A stretch of 64,000 nt of DNA from Prorocentrum cordatum. Lineage: Eukaryota; Sar; Dinophyceae; Prorocentrales; Prorocentraceae. This document shows positions 21,380-31,190 of the stretch, one piece after another. The stretch covers positions 97,413-161,412 of the forward strand of contig CAUYUJ010004558.1 in assembly GCA_963575745.1 (NCBI GenBank), in the 5' to 3' direction. Under the pieces are notes generated by a model. That model saw only the letters and a list, made by a program, of their open reading frames with translations. It did no database searches and was not told the origin of the DNA. Position 1 is the stretch's first letter, and every line of letters starts with the position of its first letter. The position numbers and the translations under genes are program-made.

Positions 21380-21760
21380 AATGCTGATCCTCATCCTCTA
21401 GATGGCCCCCCTCATGGCCCTCGCCCTTCTGACCCTCACCCTCATGATCCTCACTCGATTCTCGCTCTCCTCACTCTCACCCTCCTGCCTCACCCTCCTC
21501 ATGCTCATTCTCATTGTTCTGATCCTCGCTCTCCTCGTGATGCTCACTCTGCCGATCCTCACTCTGCTGATCCTCCCCCTCCTGCTCCAAACTCGCCCGA
21601 TCCTCACAACGTGCTGATCTTCATTCTCCTGATCCTCGCCCTCCTGGCCCTCACTCTACACATCCTCACGCTAGTCTGCTCCTGAGCCGCGTGACTCTCA
21701 CCTGATCCTCCCCCTCGCGAGCCTCACCCTGCTGATCCCTATCCTCCTCATCCTCACCCG
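21380..21760. repeat. Degenerate CTCACTCTGCTGATCCTC-type repeat
   Basis: Imperfect units of CTGATCCTC, CTCACCCTC and CATGATCCTC. Probably a decayed trinucleotide/hexanucleotide array. Confidence 0.5.
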
Positions 21761-21897
21761 CCGCACCACCGCCTCCCGCGCGCGCCCCTTCTTATTCAGA
21801 CCAAAAACTCCCGATCGACCCCCGCAGAGCGGCTGCTACTCGCACAGTATTCAGGAGGGGAAGGAACACACACACACACAGACACAATTAATCGTCG

Positions 21898-22020
21898 ACC
21901 CCCAGGAAACTATGGGAAGTGGGGGGGAAGGCAGAAACCTAGAAAATATTGTAAAATATGGGGGATCCTGGGATTCGTGGGTATTTATCTGTGTGTCCCT
22001 GGGCACCTTGAAGGATCCGT
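21898..22020 (+). repeat. Dispersed repeat (ATGGGAAGTGGGGGGGAAG family), copy 1
   Basis: CCCCAGGAAA, the exact 19-mer ATGGGAAGTGGGGGGGAAG (21912-21930), a GGGAT.CTTGGATTYGTG-like block and GTGTCCCTGGGC occur in the same order at 28487-28612. Confidence 0.65.
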
Positions 22021-22223
22021 TGCCTGCAGAGTTTCGATAAACCAGGCGTCCAGGCGGGGGCGGGACGCGGAGCAAGGCCCAGACCTCCAGCGCCACGGAA
22101 AGGGTCGCGCGGGATCTTCGTTTGAGTCGCAGCCTTCGGCCTCCCTCAAAACGAATGGGAGGTCGGCATCCTCAGTGCTGGCGCCGGGACGTATGATGTT
22201 CCAACCTACTCTAGCCTTGATTA

Positions 22224-22359
22224 CCAGAAAGAATTTCGAGCACCAGAAGAAGAGTATCGAAGCTGGAGGGTTTTCACGTGTCGGGCCCTGGGAGACACTC
22301 GTCCGACACTGATTCGACACGCTTTCGACACTTTGCTGGGTGCTCGAAATTATTTCTGG
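22224..22359. mobile_element. Fold-back/MITE-like element with 21-bp terminal inverted repeats
   Basis: CCAGAAAGAATTTCGAGCACC at the left end and the inverse of CCAGAAATAATTTCGAGCACC at the right end match at 20 of 21 positions. The 136-bp interior has four CGACAC pieces and no ORF of note. No clear target-site duplication was found. Confidence 0.5.
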
Positions 22360-22640
22360 GATGTGGTTCGTAAGGACGATGGTAGCAACATAACCCGAGA
22401 CCAGAAGTCGCCTCGGGATGGAGGAAGAGTTGGCTCCAGAGCCAGAGAAGCGATCGAGAGACCTCCACACAGGGCGCCGGCGGCCTGAGCGAGCGAGCAG
22501 CCCGGGGATCTCCGCGGGCCGGCGAGTCCGGATGACACCCGGGCGGCGCCGCGGTCGGTCCTTGGAACGCTCACGGGGATCCGAGGCGGGAATTCGTACG
22601 TGACCACCGCCTAGAGGATCCATTTTTGGGGACCTCGGCA

Positions 22641-22700
22641 GGCGGTGGATTTGGGTATATTCGAGCCCCCGGGGGCCAACATATATCCACATCCACCGCC
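22641..22700. other. 60-bp near-perfect palindrome
   Basis: GGCGGTGGAT pairs with ATCCACCGCC at the ends, TATAT with ATATA inside, and the centre is GCCCCCGGGGGC. A further inverted pair of the same arm lies at 22868-22914 (GTCCACCGCC with GGCGGTGGAT). Confidence 0.6.
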
Positions 22701-23202
22701 TCCAATACCGCAGTGCTCTGTCAGCCCAATCTTGATACGTGTTTCACATTATCGTGTGTGCCTGTGCTCGCCCATACCTTGGACTCTAGCTTGGGGCTTT
22801 GCAGCTACCAGACCTGACAGGTGACGCATTCTGCTGAGAGCGATCAGGATAAACAAAACAAAAAAAAGTCCACCGCCCGCTTGGGCACCTGGACGTCAGT
22901 TCCCAGGCGGTGGATATGGATGAATCCTCGCCTCGCAGGGGAGGCCCCATTGGACGAGTCGACGTCCCTCTTCCCGTCCTCGGCCCTCTGCAGAAGGGGC
23001 CAGGATCCAGCCCAGGTGCTTCCAGGTGAGCCACGTGAGCAAAAATGGGGTCGCCTTCGCCGACGCTGGCGCGTGAGCTGCCCGCGTAAGGTCGCGCGTG
23101 AGTTCCCTCGTCTCCAATGTAGCTTGCCGCGCTGGCGGCCCGCGTAAGCCGCCGCGTAAGGTCGCCGTGCCATCTCGCGTAAGACATGTTTTTGTCAGGC
23201 GA

Positions 23203-23381
23203 TCGCAAACATGGATCAAGGGGTCGTGGATTAGCGACGGGTCCCGTTTCCATGGGAAATCGCGGATTTCCGCCGCCGAGCGAGGCGGCATCGGCCGCAT
23301 TTTGGGGAGGGTACCTCCCCCGATCGATGGATCTGGCGACCGTGCGCCAAATCCATGGATCCCTAATCCATGTTTGCGCGC
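23203..23381. other. Fold-back with ~32-bp imperfect arms
   Basis: CGCAAACATGGAT at 23204 is repeated inverted at 23366-23378; pairing extends less perfectly to TGGATT. Interior dyads include a GGGAGGGTACCTCCC-type palindrome and GCCGCCGAGCGAGGCGGC. It stands 240 bp upstream of the spliced-leader relict. Confidence 0.5.
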
Positions 23382-23544
23382 CCCCGATTTTGATCGACTC
23401 TCATGGCTTCCGCGGGGCCAGGGGCCCGGCCCCTCTGAAACCGCGCCCTCCCCCCCGGGGGAGGGGGCCTGTGGGGGCCCACCGCTGGGTTCGCTGTGGT
23501 CCCACGCCCGCCAGCCCTGCGCCATGGGCGGCAAGCGGCCTCCC

Positions 23545-23629
23545 TTCCTCCTCCTCCTCCTCCTCCTCCTCCTCCTTCTCCTCCTCCTTGTCCTCCTCCT
23601 CCTCCTCCTCCTCCTCCTCCTCCTCCTCC
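23545..23629. repeat. CTC microsatellite abutting the spliced-leader relict
   Basis: (CTC)n runs directly into the first bases of the leader, so the exact junction is ambiguous by a few bases. Confidence 0.9.
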
Positions 23630-23663
23630 GTAGCCATTTTGGCTCAAGCCATTTTGGCTCAAG
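23627..23663 (+). other. Tandem DinoSL relict (full leader + 15-nt leader remnant)
   Basis: Positions 23627-23648 match the 22-nt dinoflagellate spliced leader (TCCGTAGCC, then ATTTTGGCTCAAG). Positions 23649-23663 repeat its last 15 nt, CCATTTTGGCTCAAG. All nuclear mRNAs in dinoflagellates receive this leader by trans-splicing, and genes lack it unless an mRNA has been reverse-transcribed and reinserted. The remnant begins just after the TAG inside the leader, exactly where that AG would serve as a new acceptor. So the parent mRNA already carried an older genomic relict. This marks an mRNA-derived insertion extending rightwards. Confidence 0.9.
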
Positions 23664-23721
23664 CGGTCGCACGGCGCCGTCGTTTCGCCGCCCCTTCGTT
23701 CCGCGTCGGGGCCGCTGCGGG

Positions 23722-24556
23722 ATGGTGGCGCCTAGAGGGGCTGCCGACGCCGCTGTCCTCGTCGAGGCGGCGGTTCGGGCAGCCGTGCAGGGTAGCGCGC
23801 GCGCCGCACGGTCGCGGCAGTGACGCGGTCGGCACTTTCGGCAGCGCTCTTCGCGCTCCGAGAGGCGCCGCCCGCCGCCGCGCCGCCGCCCGCGGCTGCA
23901 GCCGCGGCCCCTGCAACGGAAGGCGCTGCCGCTCCCAAGGCCCGCTCGGCGGCCTGGGTGGAGCGGCGGCGACGACGCCGCCAGCGCCTCGCGGCGCGGC
24001 GGCGGGACGGCGCTGACGCTGAAACTGCGCCTGCTGGCGAGCGCGCGGCCCTGGCCGCGCCGCCGCCGCAGGCTGCGGCCGATGCCGACGGCGACGACGT
24101 GATGGAGGACGACAGCTGGGCCGACGGCCTCGTGCGGGGAGGGGCGGCTGCCGCTGCTGCGCCGCCTGCCGCGGGCTCGGAGGCGGAGCTGTGCGACCTG
24201 GTCGCGCGCCTCTGCGCCCTGAAGTCCGTGGAGGACCCCCTGCCCGCGTTCGTGACTGCCCTGAAGGCGCTCGGCGTGGACGAGCTGCGCAGGGAGGTGG
24301 CGGCTGCGTCGGCGTCGCGGGGGAGATCGCCGGCTGGACGCGGTCCTCCTGGCGCTCCTCAGCCCGGTGCGCGGCGGGGGAAGCAGCCAGCGGGAGGGTC
24401 GGCGATGATGCCTTGCCCCGCGCAGGGGCGAGGCCGCCTGCCCCTCCCCCCCCGCCGTGACATGGACTTCGCCTTCGGCGTGGTCCTCTTCGTGTTCTTC
24501 TGGGGCAAGCAGCAGGGGTCCGTGCTTGGACTCATGTTCGACGTTGCTCCCGCTCC
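23722..24556 (+). pseudogene. DinoSL-tagged retrocopy, Ala/Arg-rich protein of unknown function
   Basis: Downstream of the leader relict lies a 58-nt 5'-UTR-like stretch and an ATG at 23722 opening 33 codons (starting MVAPRGAADAAVLVE) to a TGA at 23821. A second frame, offset by one reading step, is open from 23796 onwards and is clearly coding in style: Ala-rich, then a basic RRRRRRQRL stretch, an acidic DGDDVMEDDSW segment at about 24090-24120, and a helical ELCDLVARLCALKSV part. No ATG begins that frame before 24101, so a frameshift around 23795-23820 probably broke the copy. A later stretch, FGVVLFVFFWGKQQG, is hydrophobic. The CTC array at 24556 interrupts the sequence. No intron is apparent, consistent with an mRNA origin. 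Function unknown. Confidence 0.5.
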
Positions 24557-24762
24557 CTCCTCCTCCTCCTCCTCCTCCTCCTCCTCCTCCTCCTCCTCCT
24601 CCTCCTCCTCCTTCCCCTCCCCTCCCCCTCCCCTCCCCCTCCCCCTCCCCCTCCCCCTCCCCTCCCCTCCCCCTCCCCCCTCCTCCTCCCTCTCCTCTCC
24701 TCCCCCTCCCCCCTCTCCTCCTCCTCCTCCTCCTCCTCCTCCTCCTCCTCCTCCTCCTCCTC
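24556..24762. repeat. CTC/CCCCTC microsatellite inside the retrocopy region
   Basis: (CTC)n flanks a central CCCTCCCCCTCCCC segment. Confidence 0.9.
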
Positions 24763-24935
24763 AAGAGCCGTGCAGGCTCGAGCTGGCCCCCGTGCCACTG
24801 CCGCGTCGGCGGGCGGCGCGGGGATCGGGCGAGCGCCGCATGCGTGGGGGCTGGACCACATTGTGTGCTCTCTTGAGGGTCTCCATATCGAGATCAACGC
24901 CCACGATTCGATTTACTGCCTGAACTGCCTGGTGC

Positions 24936-26115
24936 ATGCGTTTCGTTGTGCCCGTTGGTGTGGCTTCGAAGGAGTTGCTGGCATTGGTGTTGTCCCTCGA
25001 TCGTCATGACATCGATGTGCTCTTCATCGACGATTGTACCGCCTCCGCCATTCTTGGAGGGAGCGGAGTCTGTTCTGCTCAAGGTGGATGGGGGGTTCCG
25101 CCGCATTCCTCGTCCGCCTCGGCCCACCATGGTTACGCCCCAGGCAACTGGACATGGCCGTGTCGCAGCTCGTTCGGTGCTGCCGCCGCCGCCAGCTCCT
25201 CCGCCTGCATCTCTGGCTTCCATGACGGACGAGTGCAAGATCAACAGCAAGCCCAAGACGAAGCAGAACCAGCGTGCCAAGCTCAAGAAGAAGCATTACC
25301 CGTTGAAGCGCCCGTGCATGGAGACACCTGTCAAGCGGGGGCCCTACCCGAGACGCCGCTGGACCAAGCATTTCAAGCAGTACAAGGGGGACAAGAAGTA
25401 CAAGAAGCGCGAGGAGATCCCGAACCTGGAAACGAGGAAGATGGTGCTGCCGCCCCGTCCGCCTCCACCTGGGATGTGGGAGGCTCCGCCGCAGGACCCG
25501 TACGCGACGAAGGTGCCGTCGCCTCTGACTTCGTCCACTTCGGGAGTTCGTGCGCCGCGGACTCCGCCACGCCGCAGCAGGTCGTGGAGTATTACATCGG
25601 GGATTCCTCCTCCCCCGAAGGCGCCGACTCACCGGTGGTGGTGAAGTTCGAGAAGAAGGTCAAGAATAAGAAGAAGGCTAAGAAGGAGAAGGATAAAGAG
25701 AAGGCTCGCCTGGAGCCTGAGTTCACGGGTGGCAGTTTATCGGAGGATGAGATGCATGATAGTTCCTGTGCTGCGTCGGCCTGTGCTGCGAAGGGCGGGC
25801 ATTCAGGACAGCAATTTCGAGATCAGGCTGGAGTTTGTTGCGCCGCGGCTGGTGGCGAAACGCTCCCAAAGTATAGCGTCGACGATTTCGAGGGGATGGA
25901 CGAGGCCCTGAAGCAGAAGCTCATCTTCATGGGTTACCTGCGAGAACGGGCCAGTGCATCTTCTTCCTGAGGTCTCGCGTCGAGCCGAATCTCGCCGTCT
26001 ACATCCTTGGTGCGAACTCCTATGGCATCGTGGTCGGGTTCAACTTCCTTGACGGCTGGGTGGTCGTCGACTGGGTGCCATTTCGGTTCAAACCCCTCTT
26101 TTCTCCCCCTGCGCG
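24936..26115 (+). pseudogene. Broken gene encoding a Lys- and Pro-rich protein
   Basis: Coding character passes between frames. MRFVVPVGVASKELLALVL at 24936 leads to about 25040. A second frame from about 25045 to 25560 encodes a Pro-rich part, then KLKKKHYPLKRP and KQYKGDKKYKKREEIPNLE with nearly all Lys as AAG. The first frame resumes from about 25560 (VVEYYIGDSSSPEG, then a KKVKNKKKAKKEKDKEK run) and stops at 25968 after DFEGMDEALKQKLIFMGYL. A third frame carries on without a gap (LAVYILGANSYGIVVGFNF) into the CTC array at 26117. Two or three indels, or unrecognised introns, would explain this. The basic composition suggests nucleic-acid binding, but no domain is identified. It may be the same inserted unit as the DinoSL retrocopy or a separate gene. 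Confidence 0.45.
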
Positions 26116-26116
26116 G

Positions 26117-26302
26117 GCGCCTCCTCCTCCTCCTCCTCCTCCTCCTCTTCTCCTCCTCTCCTCCTCTCCTCCTCCTCCTCCTCCTCCCCCTCCCTCCTCC
26201 TCCTCCTCCTCCTCTCCTCCTCCTCCTCCTCCTCCTCTCCTCTCCTCCTCCTCCTCCTCCTCCTCCTCCTCCTCCTCCTCCTCCTCCTCCTCCTCCCCCT
26301 CC
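26117..26302. repeat. CTC microsatellite
   Basis: (CTC)n with CCCCTCC interruptions, directly following the broken gene. Confidence 0.9.
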
Positions 26303-26439
26303 GCCGAAAATAGCGACAAACCTCCCGTCGTGTGTTTTTTTCCAAAGCGCGGGGGGGTCTGGGTCCACTGCCTCGAGGAGGCTTCGGGCTGGGGGCCCGG
26401 GCCTTGGGCGCGCTGGGTCAGGAGGGGCCCCGAGCGCCC

Positions 26440-26752
26440 AAGGGGGGAGGAGGAGGAGGAGGAGAGGAGGAGGAGGGAGGAGGAGGACGAGGAGGAGGAG
26501 GAGGAGGAGGAGGAGGAGGAGGGAGGGAGGAGGGGGACGGGGGACGGGGGAAAGGGGGGGAGGAGGAGGCGGCGGAGGCGGAGGCGGAGGGGGGGGGGGG
26601 GAGGGGGAGGGGGAGGGGGAGGGGGAGGGGGAGGAGGGGGGAGGGGGAGGAGGGGGGGGGGAGGGGGGAGGAGGAGGAGGAGGAGGAGGAGGAGGAGGAG
26701 GAGGAGGAGGAGGAGGAGGAGGAGGAAGAGGAGGAGGAGGAGGAGGAATGGG
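26440..26752. repeat. GGA/GGGGGA microsatellite
   Basis: Purine-rich array of GGA, GGC and GGGGGAGG units, nearly complementary in composition to the CTC array 140 bp upstream, so the two could pair as a large hairpin. Confidence 0.9.
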
Positions 26753-27061
26753 AAGGAGGGGGAGATTTTCGGCCTCCAGGTGCCTTCACCCAGCCTCGGG
26801 ACCGTCAAAAAACGGCTCGGGAGGGAAAACTGGCCCCGGAGAAGGGGTCGGGACCAGTGGGGGTCGACGTTGCGAAAAAAAACGCGACGTCGGAGGTTCT
26901 GGGAAGGGGCGGAGGCCTCGGAGGTTTGGGGAAGGGGAGGGGCGGAGGTTCGAGGAAGGGACGGCGGAGCCCTTCCGGTGTCCTCAGGGCCTGATGGTTT
27001 AGAGTTTAAGTCGGGCAGGTCCCTCTACAGGAGGAATATTCAAAACTGAAATTAAAAAATT

Positions 27062-27062
27062 C

Positions 27063-27155
<93 letters not shown>
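27062..27155. repeat. CAA microsatellite
   Basis: About 31 uninterrupted CAA units. Confidence 0.95.
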
Positions 27156-27157
<2 letters not shown>

Positions 27158-27344
27158 CACTTTACCCGAACGCTCAGTGTTCTCACCAGTGCCAGGGTTT
27201 TCATGCGACGCCAGCCAATACCCCCACTTTGTGGGGGGGCAGTGCAAGCTCTACCAAATATCCACGACGAGCTTCCCGCCCTATGACGTTCGGACACTTC
27301 ACTTCGTGGCCTGCGGACGACCCACTACACACTGGCGTGGAGTA

Positions 27345-27445
27345 CACACCCACAGAAGTTGTTAAGCCTACGTTCGTACACCCACAGAAGTTCTTAAGCC
27401 TTGTTAACCCACAGAAGTTGTTAAGCCTTCCACAGAACATCCGAG
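27345..27445 (+). repeat. Minisatellite CCCACAGAAGTTGTTAAGCC
   Basis: Three units with varying linkers (27349, 27379, 27409) and a degraded fourth (CCACAGAACATCC). Confidence 0.7.
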
Positions 27446-27499
27446 GGCGCAACCTTCAAGGGACTGGCAGGCGCGCGAACCCCGTTGCAAGAGCGTGCG

Positions 27500-28130
27500 A
27501 AAGTAGCTCGCGCGAGCTCATGTAACATAAATGTTGGAAAACCATTGGTTTTTTTTAGGATTCGGACAGCGCGCGCGGGTAGAAATTTTGAAAAGTCGTG
27601 CAGGTGTTTTTCGAGGACCTACGGTGCGATTCGTGTGATTTTATGATGCGCGGTGCTAAAATTCTTAAGAAGCCCAATGGTTTTTGGAGATTTCGGCGTG
27701 CGCGCGCGAAGAAAAAACGAATGTGTCCCGCATGGTATTATTTGACAGGGATGATGGCCCTGGCAGGTGCGCAACCGTTGTCGCAGAAGTTCGAAAAAGT
27801 TGCTCGCAAAAGCCCGTTTGACAGAAATGTTTAAAAAGTGTTGGGTTTCCTACGAATCCGCAAGAGCGCGCGGGATGAGATTTTGACATTTTTTTGTTGA
27901 AAAACCATTGGTTTTTTGATGTTTTTATGTTAAAATCGCTCCGAACACTAAGCTTTTGGAAGGATTTCGTCTTGCGCGCGCGAATGTCCACTTTACCTTA
28001 TTTTTTGCAAGGGATTCTTGAAATTTGATTATATTAGAACAAGAAATGTCATTTTATAGTGTTTTTTGCAAGGGAAAACGGATTACAACAAAACAACCGG
28101 ATCTTGATGACATCGTATTACCTGAGGCTT
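27500..28130. repeat. AT-richer degenerate tandem repeat with GCGCGC cores
   Basis: Five or so loose units combine an AAAACCATTGGTTTTTT-type segment with a CGCGCGCG segment. A shared piece, TGGTATTATTTGAC, at about 27735 also appears at 31482. No gene seen. Confidence 0.5.
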
Positions 28131-28486
28131 CCTCACGAAAATGATGAAAATGTAGCTGCGGCCTAGGCGGCGCAGGGGGGCCGTGCACCAGGGGCCCCAA
28201 CAATAATTATTCTTTAGAATTAATAATGTTCAACAACAACAACAACAAAAAACTGTATGGGCACGATGTTTCGAGAATGTTCAAGATGTTTGATTATGTT
28301 CTGACTATTCTTCATTTTGTCGTCCACAATCCGCCGGTAGGAGGACTTGCCCGACCTCAGTTTGGAGCCTTCGTGGAGGCCTCCTCCCTTGCTCCCTCCC
28401 TCCCGACCCAGTGCCTCCTCCCTCCAGAGGCACTGCTGGAGGGAGGAGGCCTCGGGCACGGAGCCCTTTTGGAGCCCTTTGGGATC

Positions 28487-28612
28487 CCCAGGAAAATCTG
28501 GAAAAATATGGGAAGTGGGGGGGAAGACGAAAACCAAACAAACATGCGAAAAGATTGGGAATCCTTGGATTTGTGTCTCTTTATTTGCGTGTCCCTGGGC
28601 CCCTTTTAGCCC
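28487..28612 (+). repeat. Dispersed repeat (ATGGGAAGTGGGGGGGAAG family), copy 2
   Basis: The 19-mer is identical at 28508-28526, and GGATTTGTGTCTCTTTATTT plus GTGTCCCTGGGC follow as in copy 1. Confidence 0.65.
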
Positions 28613-28782
28613 TCCCTGTGTCTTCAGTGCCTGTCGGTTTCGAGCCTCCGTGCCTGGTGGGTGTGCAGTGGAGGCGTCCTTCCCTGCGCCAACTCCTTGC
28701 GGCAGCCGGCGCGGCGGACTGTCCCACCCCGGGGGGGTTGACGGCCAAGCTGGAAGAAGGGCCGGTTCATTCTCCCCCCTTC

Positions 28783-28862
28783 CCTCCTCCTCCTCCTCCT
28801 CCTCCTCCTCCTCCTCCTCCTCCTCCTCCTCCTCCTCCTCCTCCTCCTCCTCCTCCTCATCC
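28783..28862. repeat. CTC microsatellite
   Basis: About 26 CTC units. A minus-strand frame through it (poly-Glu) is open on both sides but overlaps the dispersed repeat, so it is not called a gene. Confidence 0.9.
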
Positions 28863-29319
28863 TTCTCCCCCCCAGAACTCCGACGTCGTGTTTTCGTCAT
28901 AGCGTGGACCCCAGGAGGTCTGGACCCAGAATCTTCCTCGTCCTCCTCGTCATTGCTGCCGTTTCCGGTTACGAGGCTGTATTGGGCCTCGCCGCTTGGC
29001 ACCCTCATCGATGGATGGTTGTCACTCCTGGCACCTCGAGGGTCTGAATGACGGGCAACGTGCAGCATGCAACCGAGTCGCGAAGCATTTGTTTCTTGAC
29101 CCCCCCGTTCGTCCACCCCAGCAGGCAGGGGAGAAGGGATGAATTGGGCGTCGTGTAATGAGGGCGTGAACTTGGGGGGCAGCGAGGGCTGCAGACAAAG
29201 GAAACCTTAGGGCCTCTAAAGGAACCTTTCAGGGCCCAAAGAGGGGCCTCTACGGCCCGAAAAGTACACCTTTCTCCCGCCCCCCCAGCTATCGCCCCCA
29301 CAATTGAGCGACGCCCGAG

Positions 29320-29352
29320 AGAGAGAGAGAGGGAGAGAGAGAGAGAGAGAGA
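29320..29352. repeat. GA microsatellite
   Basis: (GA)n with one GGGA interruption. Confidence 0.8.
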
Positions 29353-29462
29353 TCGCCGAGCATTCGCAGCGGTGCCACGAGTCAGCACGACGACGCGGGG
29401 TAGCGCCGATGTGTCCTGCGCGCCCGCCCGAGGCACGTGTCGCTCTGCAAGCTGACGACCCA

Positions 29463-29526
29463 GCCGGATGCGTGCCCCGAGACACGTTTGTTGGGCGGCG
29501 TCAGGGGCACGAACCCAGGCATCCGG
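29463..29526. other. Imperfect hairpin GCCGGATGC...GTGCCCC
   Basis: GCCGGATGCGTGCCCC is mirrored by GGGGCACGAACCCAGGCATCCGGC with an 8-nt side bulge. Confidence 0.4.
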
Positions 29527-29949
29527 CGTCACAAAATTTCGTGCAAGGAGATTGTTTTGCCTTTGTAGACAGCAGAAGCTCTACCCTCATAGTGATCACC
29601 CCGACATGCGAAGTCGTTTAGCCAACGCACCCGAAGAAGGAAGCGCAACAGGGCAGAGTTGCTCAGTGAACTCCCAGGGCCGTTCAGCAGACGCCAATCA
29701 TCGGGGTTCGGGTGGCTCTTCTTCCGTTGGGCATCAGCTGGCCGGTTATGGGGCCCGGGGGCCGTCAACAAAAACAGTCAGGTGAGACAAGCCGGTCCCA
29801 GGAATCGGGGCCGGGAGGCCCGCGGGCCCACGTTCACAGGAATAAGCTGACACCGGATGTCTGGGAAGGGGGGTGGCCGAAGGGAGAGCGCAGGAAAATG
29901 GTGGCCGAGGCGAAAGCGCAGCGGGCATGGAAGGGCAGTGCCAGGCGGC

Positions 29950-30215
29950 AGGCGTAGGAGGCAGGCGATCAGGAAGTCGAAGACGAAAAAGCATCAAAAA
30001 CATAGTTAGACTTTTGGCGCTCCGCTCGGATCTCTTGGATCCGCGCTGAGCCCCCCCTGGGCGGCGCATCCAGCGCCGCCCCGGGCGCGCTCCGCGCGCC
30101 AGGGAGGGGGGCCAGCGCAGATCCAAGAAATCCGCGCGGAGCGCCAAAAGTTTCTGTTCATGTTGTTATTTCTTTTTCCGAAGGGGGCAGACGTAGGGGG
30201 CAGGCGATCAGGAGA
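29950..30215. repeat. Direct repeats flanking a fold-back element
   Basis: GGCAGGCGTAGGAGGCAGGC at about 29950 and GGCAGACGTAGGGGGCAGGC at about 30185, each followed by GATCAGGA, bracket the fold-back at 30010-30151. Confidence 0.5.
30010..30151. mobile_element. 142-bp fold-back/MITE-like element
   Basis: ACTTTTGGCGCTCCGC at the left end is matched inversely by GCGGAGCGCCAAAAGT at the right end. Pairing continues through GGATCTCTTGGATCCGCGCT with few mismatches for about 50 bp. The interior is GC-rich (GCGCCGCCCCGGGCGCGC). No target-site duplication is obvious. Confidence 0.6.
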
Positions 30216-30619
30216 TGAGCGCGGAGGGAATGTTTTTTTTGTTCTGGAGGTTCCACCCAGCACCGGTTTTTTGGTTTTGCTAGATCGGTTTGCTCGGGTC
30301 TGGATCTGTCTGCGAGTTTGTTGCCAGCCGCGTTGGCGCAGAATCCACGGATACAGATGCTGGCAGAACCGCCAGAAGCGGGTGGCCGCACCGCCAGTCG
30401 CGACAGCGGCAGCGGTGCCGCTTGCGCGCGCGCGCGTCCCTGCGGCTTGCTCTCCTACGGCCACGCCAACGGCAACAGCGCATTTGTTCGTCATGGTTGT
30501 CGTCTCGATGGCCACCGTCCTCTGAGCCGTTTGGAAATCTCTCCGAACACCTGGCTTAGTTCGGGCACAGTGTTTGGCCCGCAGGTCTCAAACCTCCAAC
30601 GGCGACAGTACGTATTCCA

Positions 30620-31000
30620 GCATTCGTGATATGTTAGCCATCGTGGCAATATATGTGGCACTATATACGTGGAGCGATCTAGGTCGTGCGATTGGAGCGA
30701 TAAATTGGGTGCGATCTACGTTGTGCAATATATAATGTGCAATGGACGTTGTGCAATCCACGTGGTAACTTACATGTGGGGTGCAATCAATATGCTGCAA
30801 TCTATGTGGGGCAATATAGTGCAATCTACGTGGTGCTGCATATGCGATGCAACCTGTGCGATGCAATCGACACGCGTGCAATAAACGCAACGCAATATCG
30901 ATAGTGAGCGATGCAATAAAAAACACTACAGGGGCGACCTAATGTTCGTGCAATCTATGTGGCGCAATCTTTGTCAGGCAATATGGTTGACCCAATCGAC
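30620..31000. repeat. Degenerate GTGCAATCTACGTG repeat
   Basis: More than ten loose units of GTGCAATCTATGTGG and GATGCAATCGAC at 15-30-bp spacing. Confidence 0.6.
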
Positions 31001-31190
31001 GGGTTGCAATTCATTGTTAAAAATGAGTTGACACATCCCACGCCCTTGCAAACATCCCGTCCGCCCACCCGCAACTTGGTTTGCAAAATCCATGTGGCGG
31101 CGATTACGATGAGTGCTCTGCGCTGGCTGCCGCATCGCCGCGGCCGCGCTAACGCGCATGTTCGCGCGCAGAGCGGCCAGCTAGTTTGCC

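Noticed and set aside
23627-23663. An SL RNA gene
   Set aside because: The leader is followed by part of itself, not by a donor GT and Sm-site region, so a retro-inserted mRNA end fits better.
28220-29116. 298-codon minus-strand ORF with a poly-Glu run
   Set aside because: It spans a CTC array, the dispersed repeat at 28487-28612 and an AAC run; only a short middle piece looks coding.
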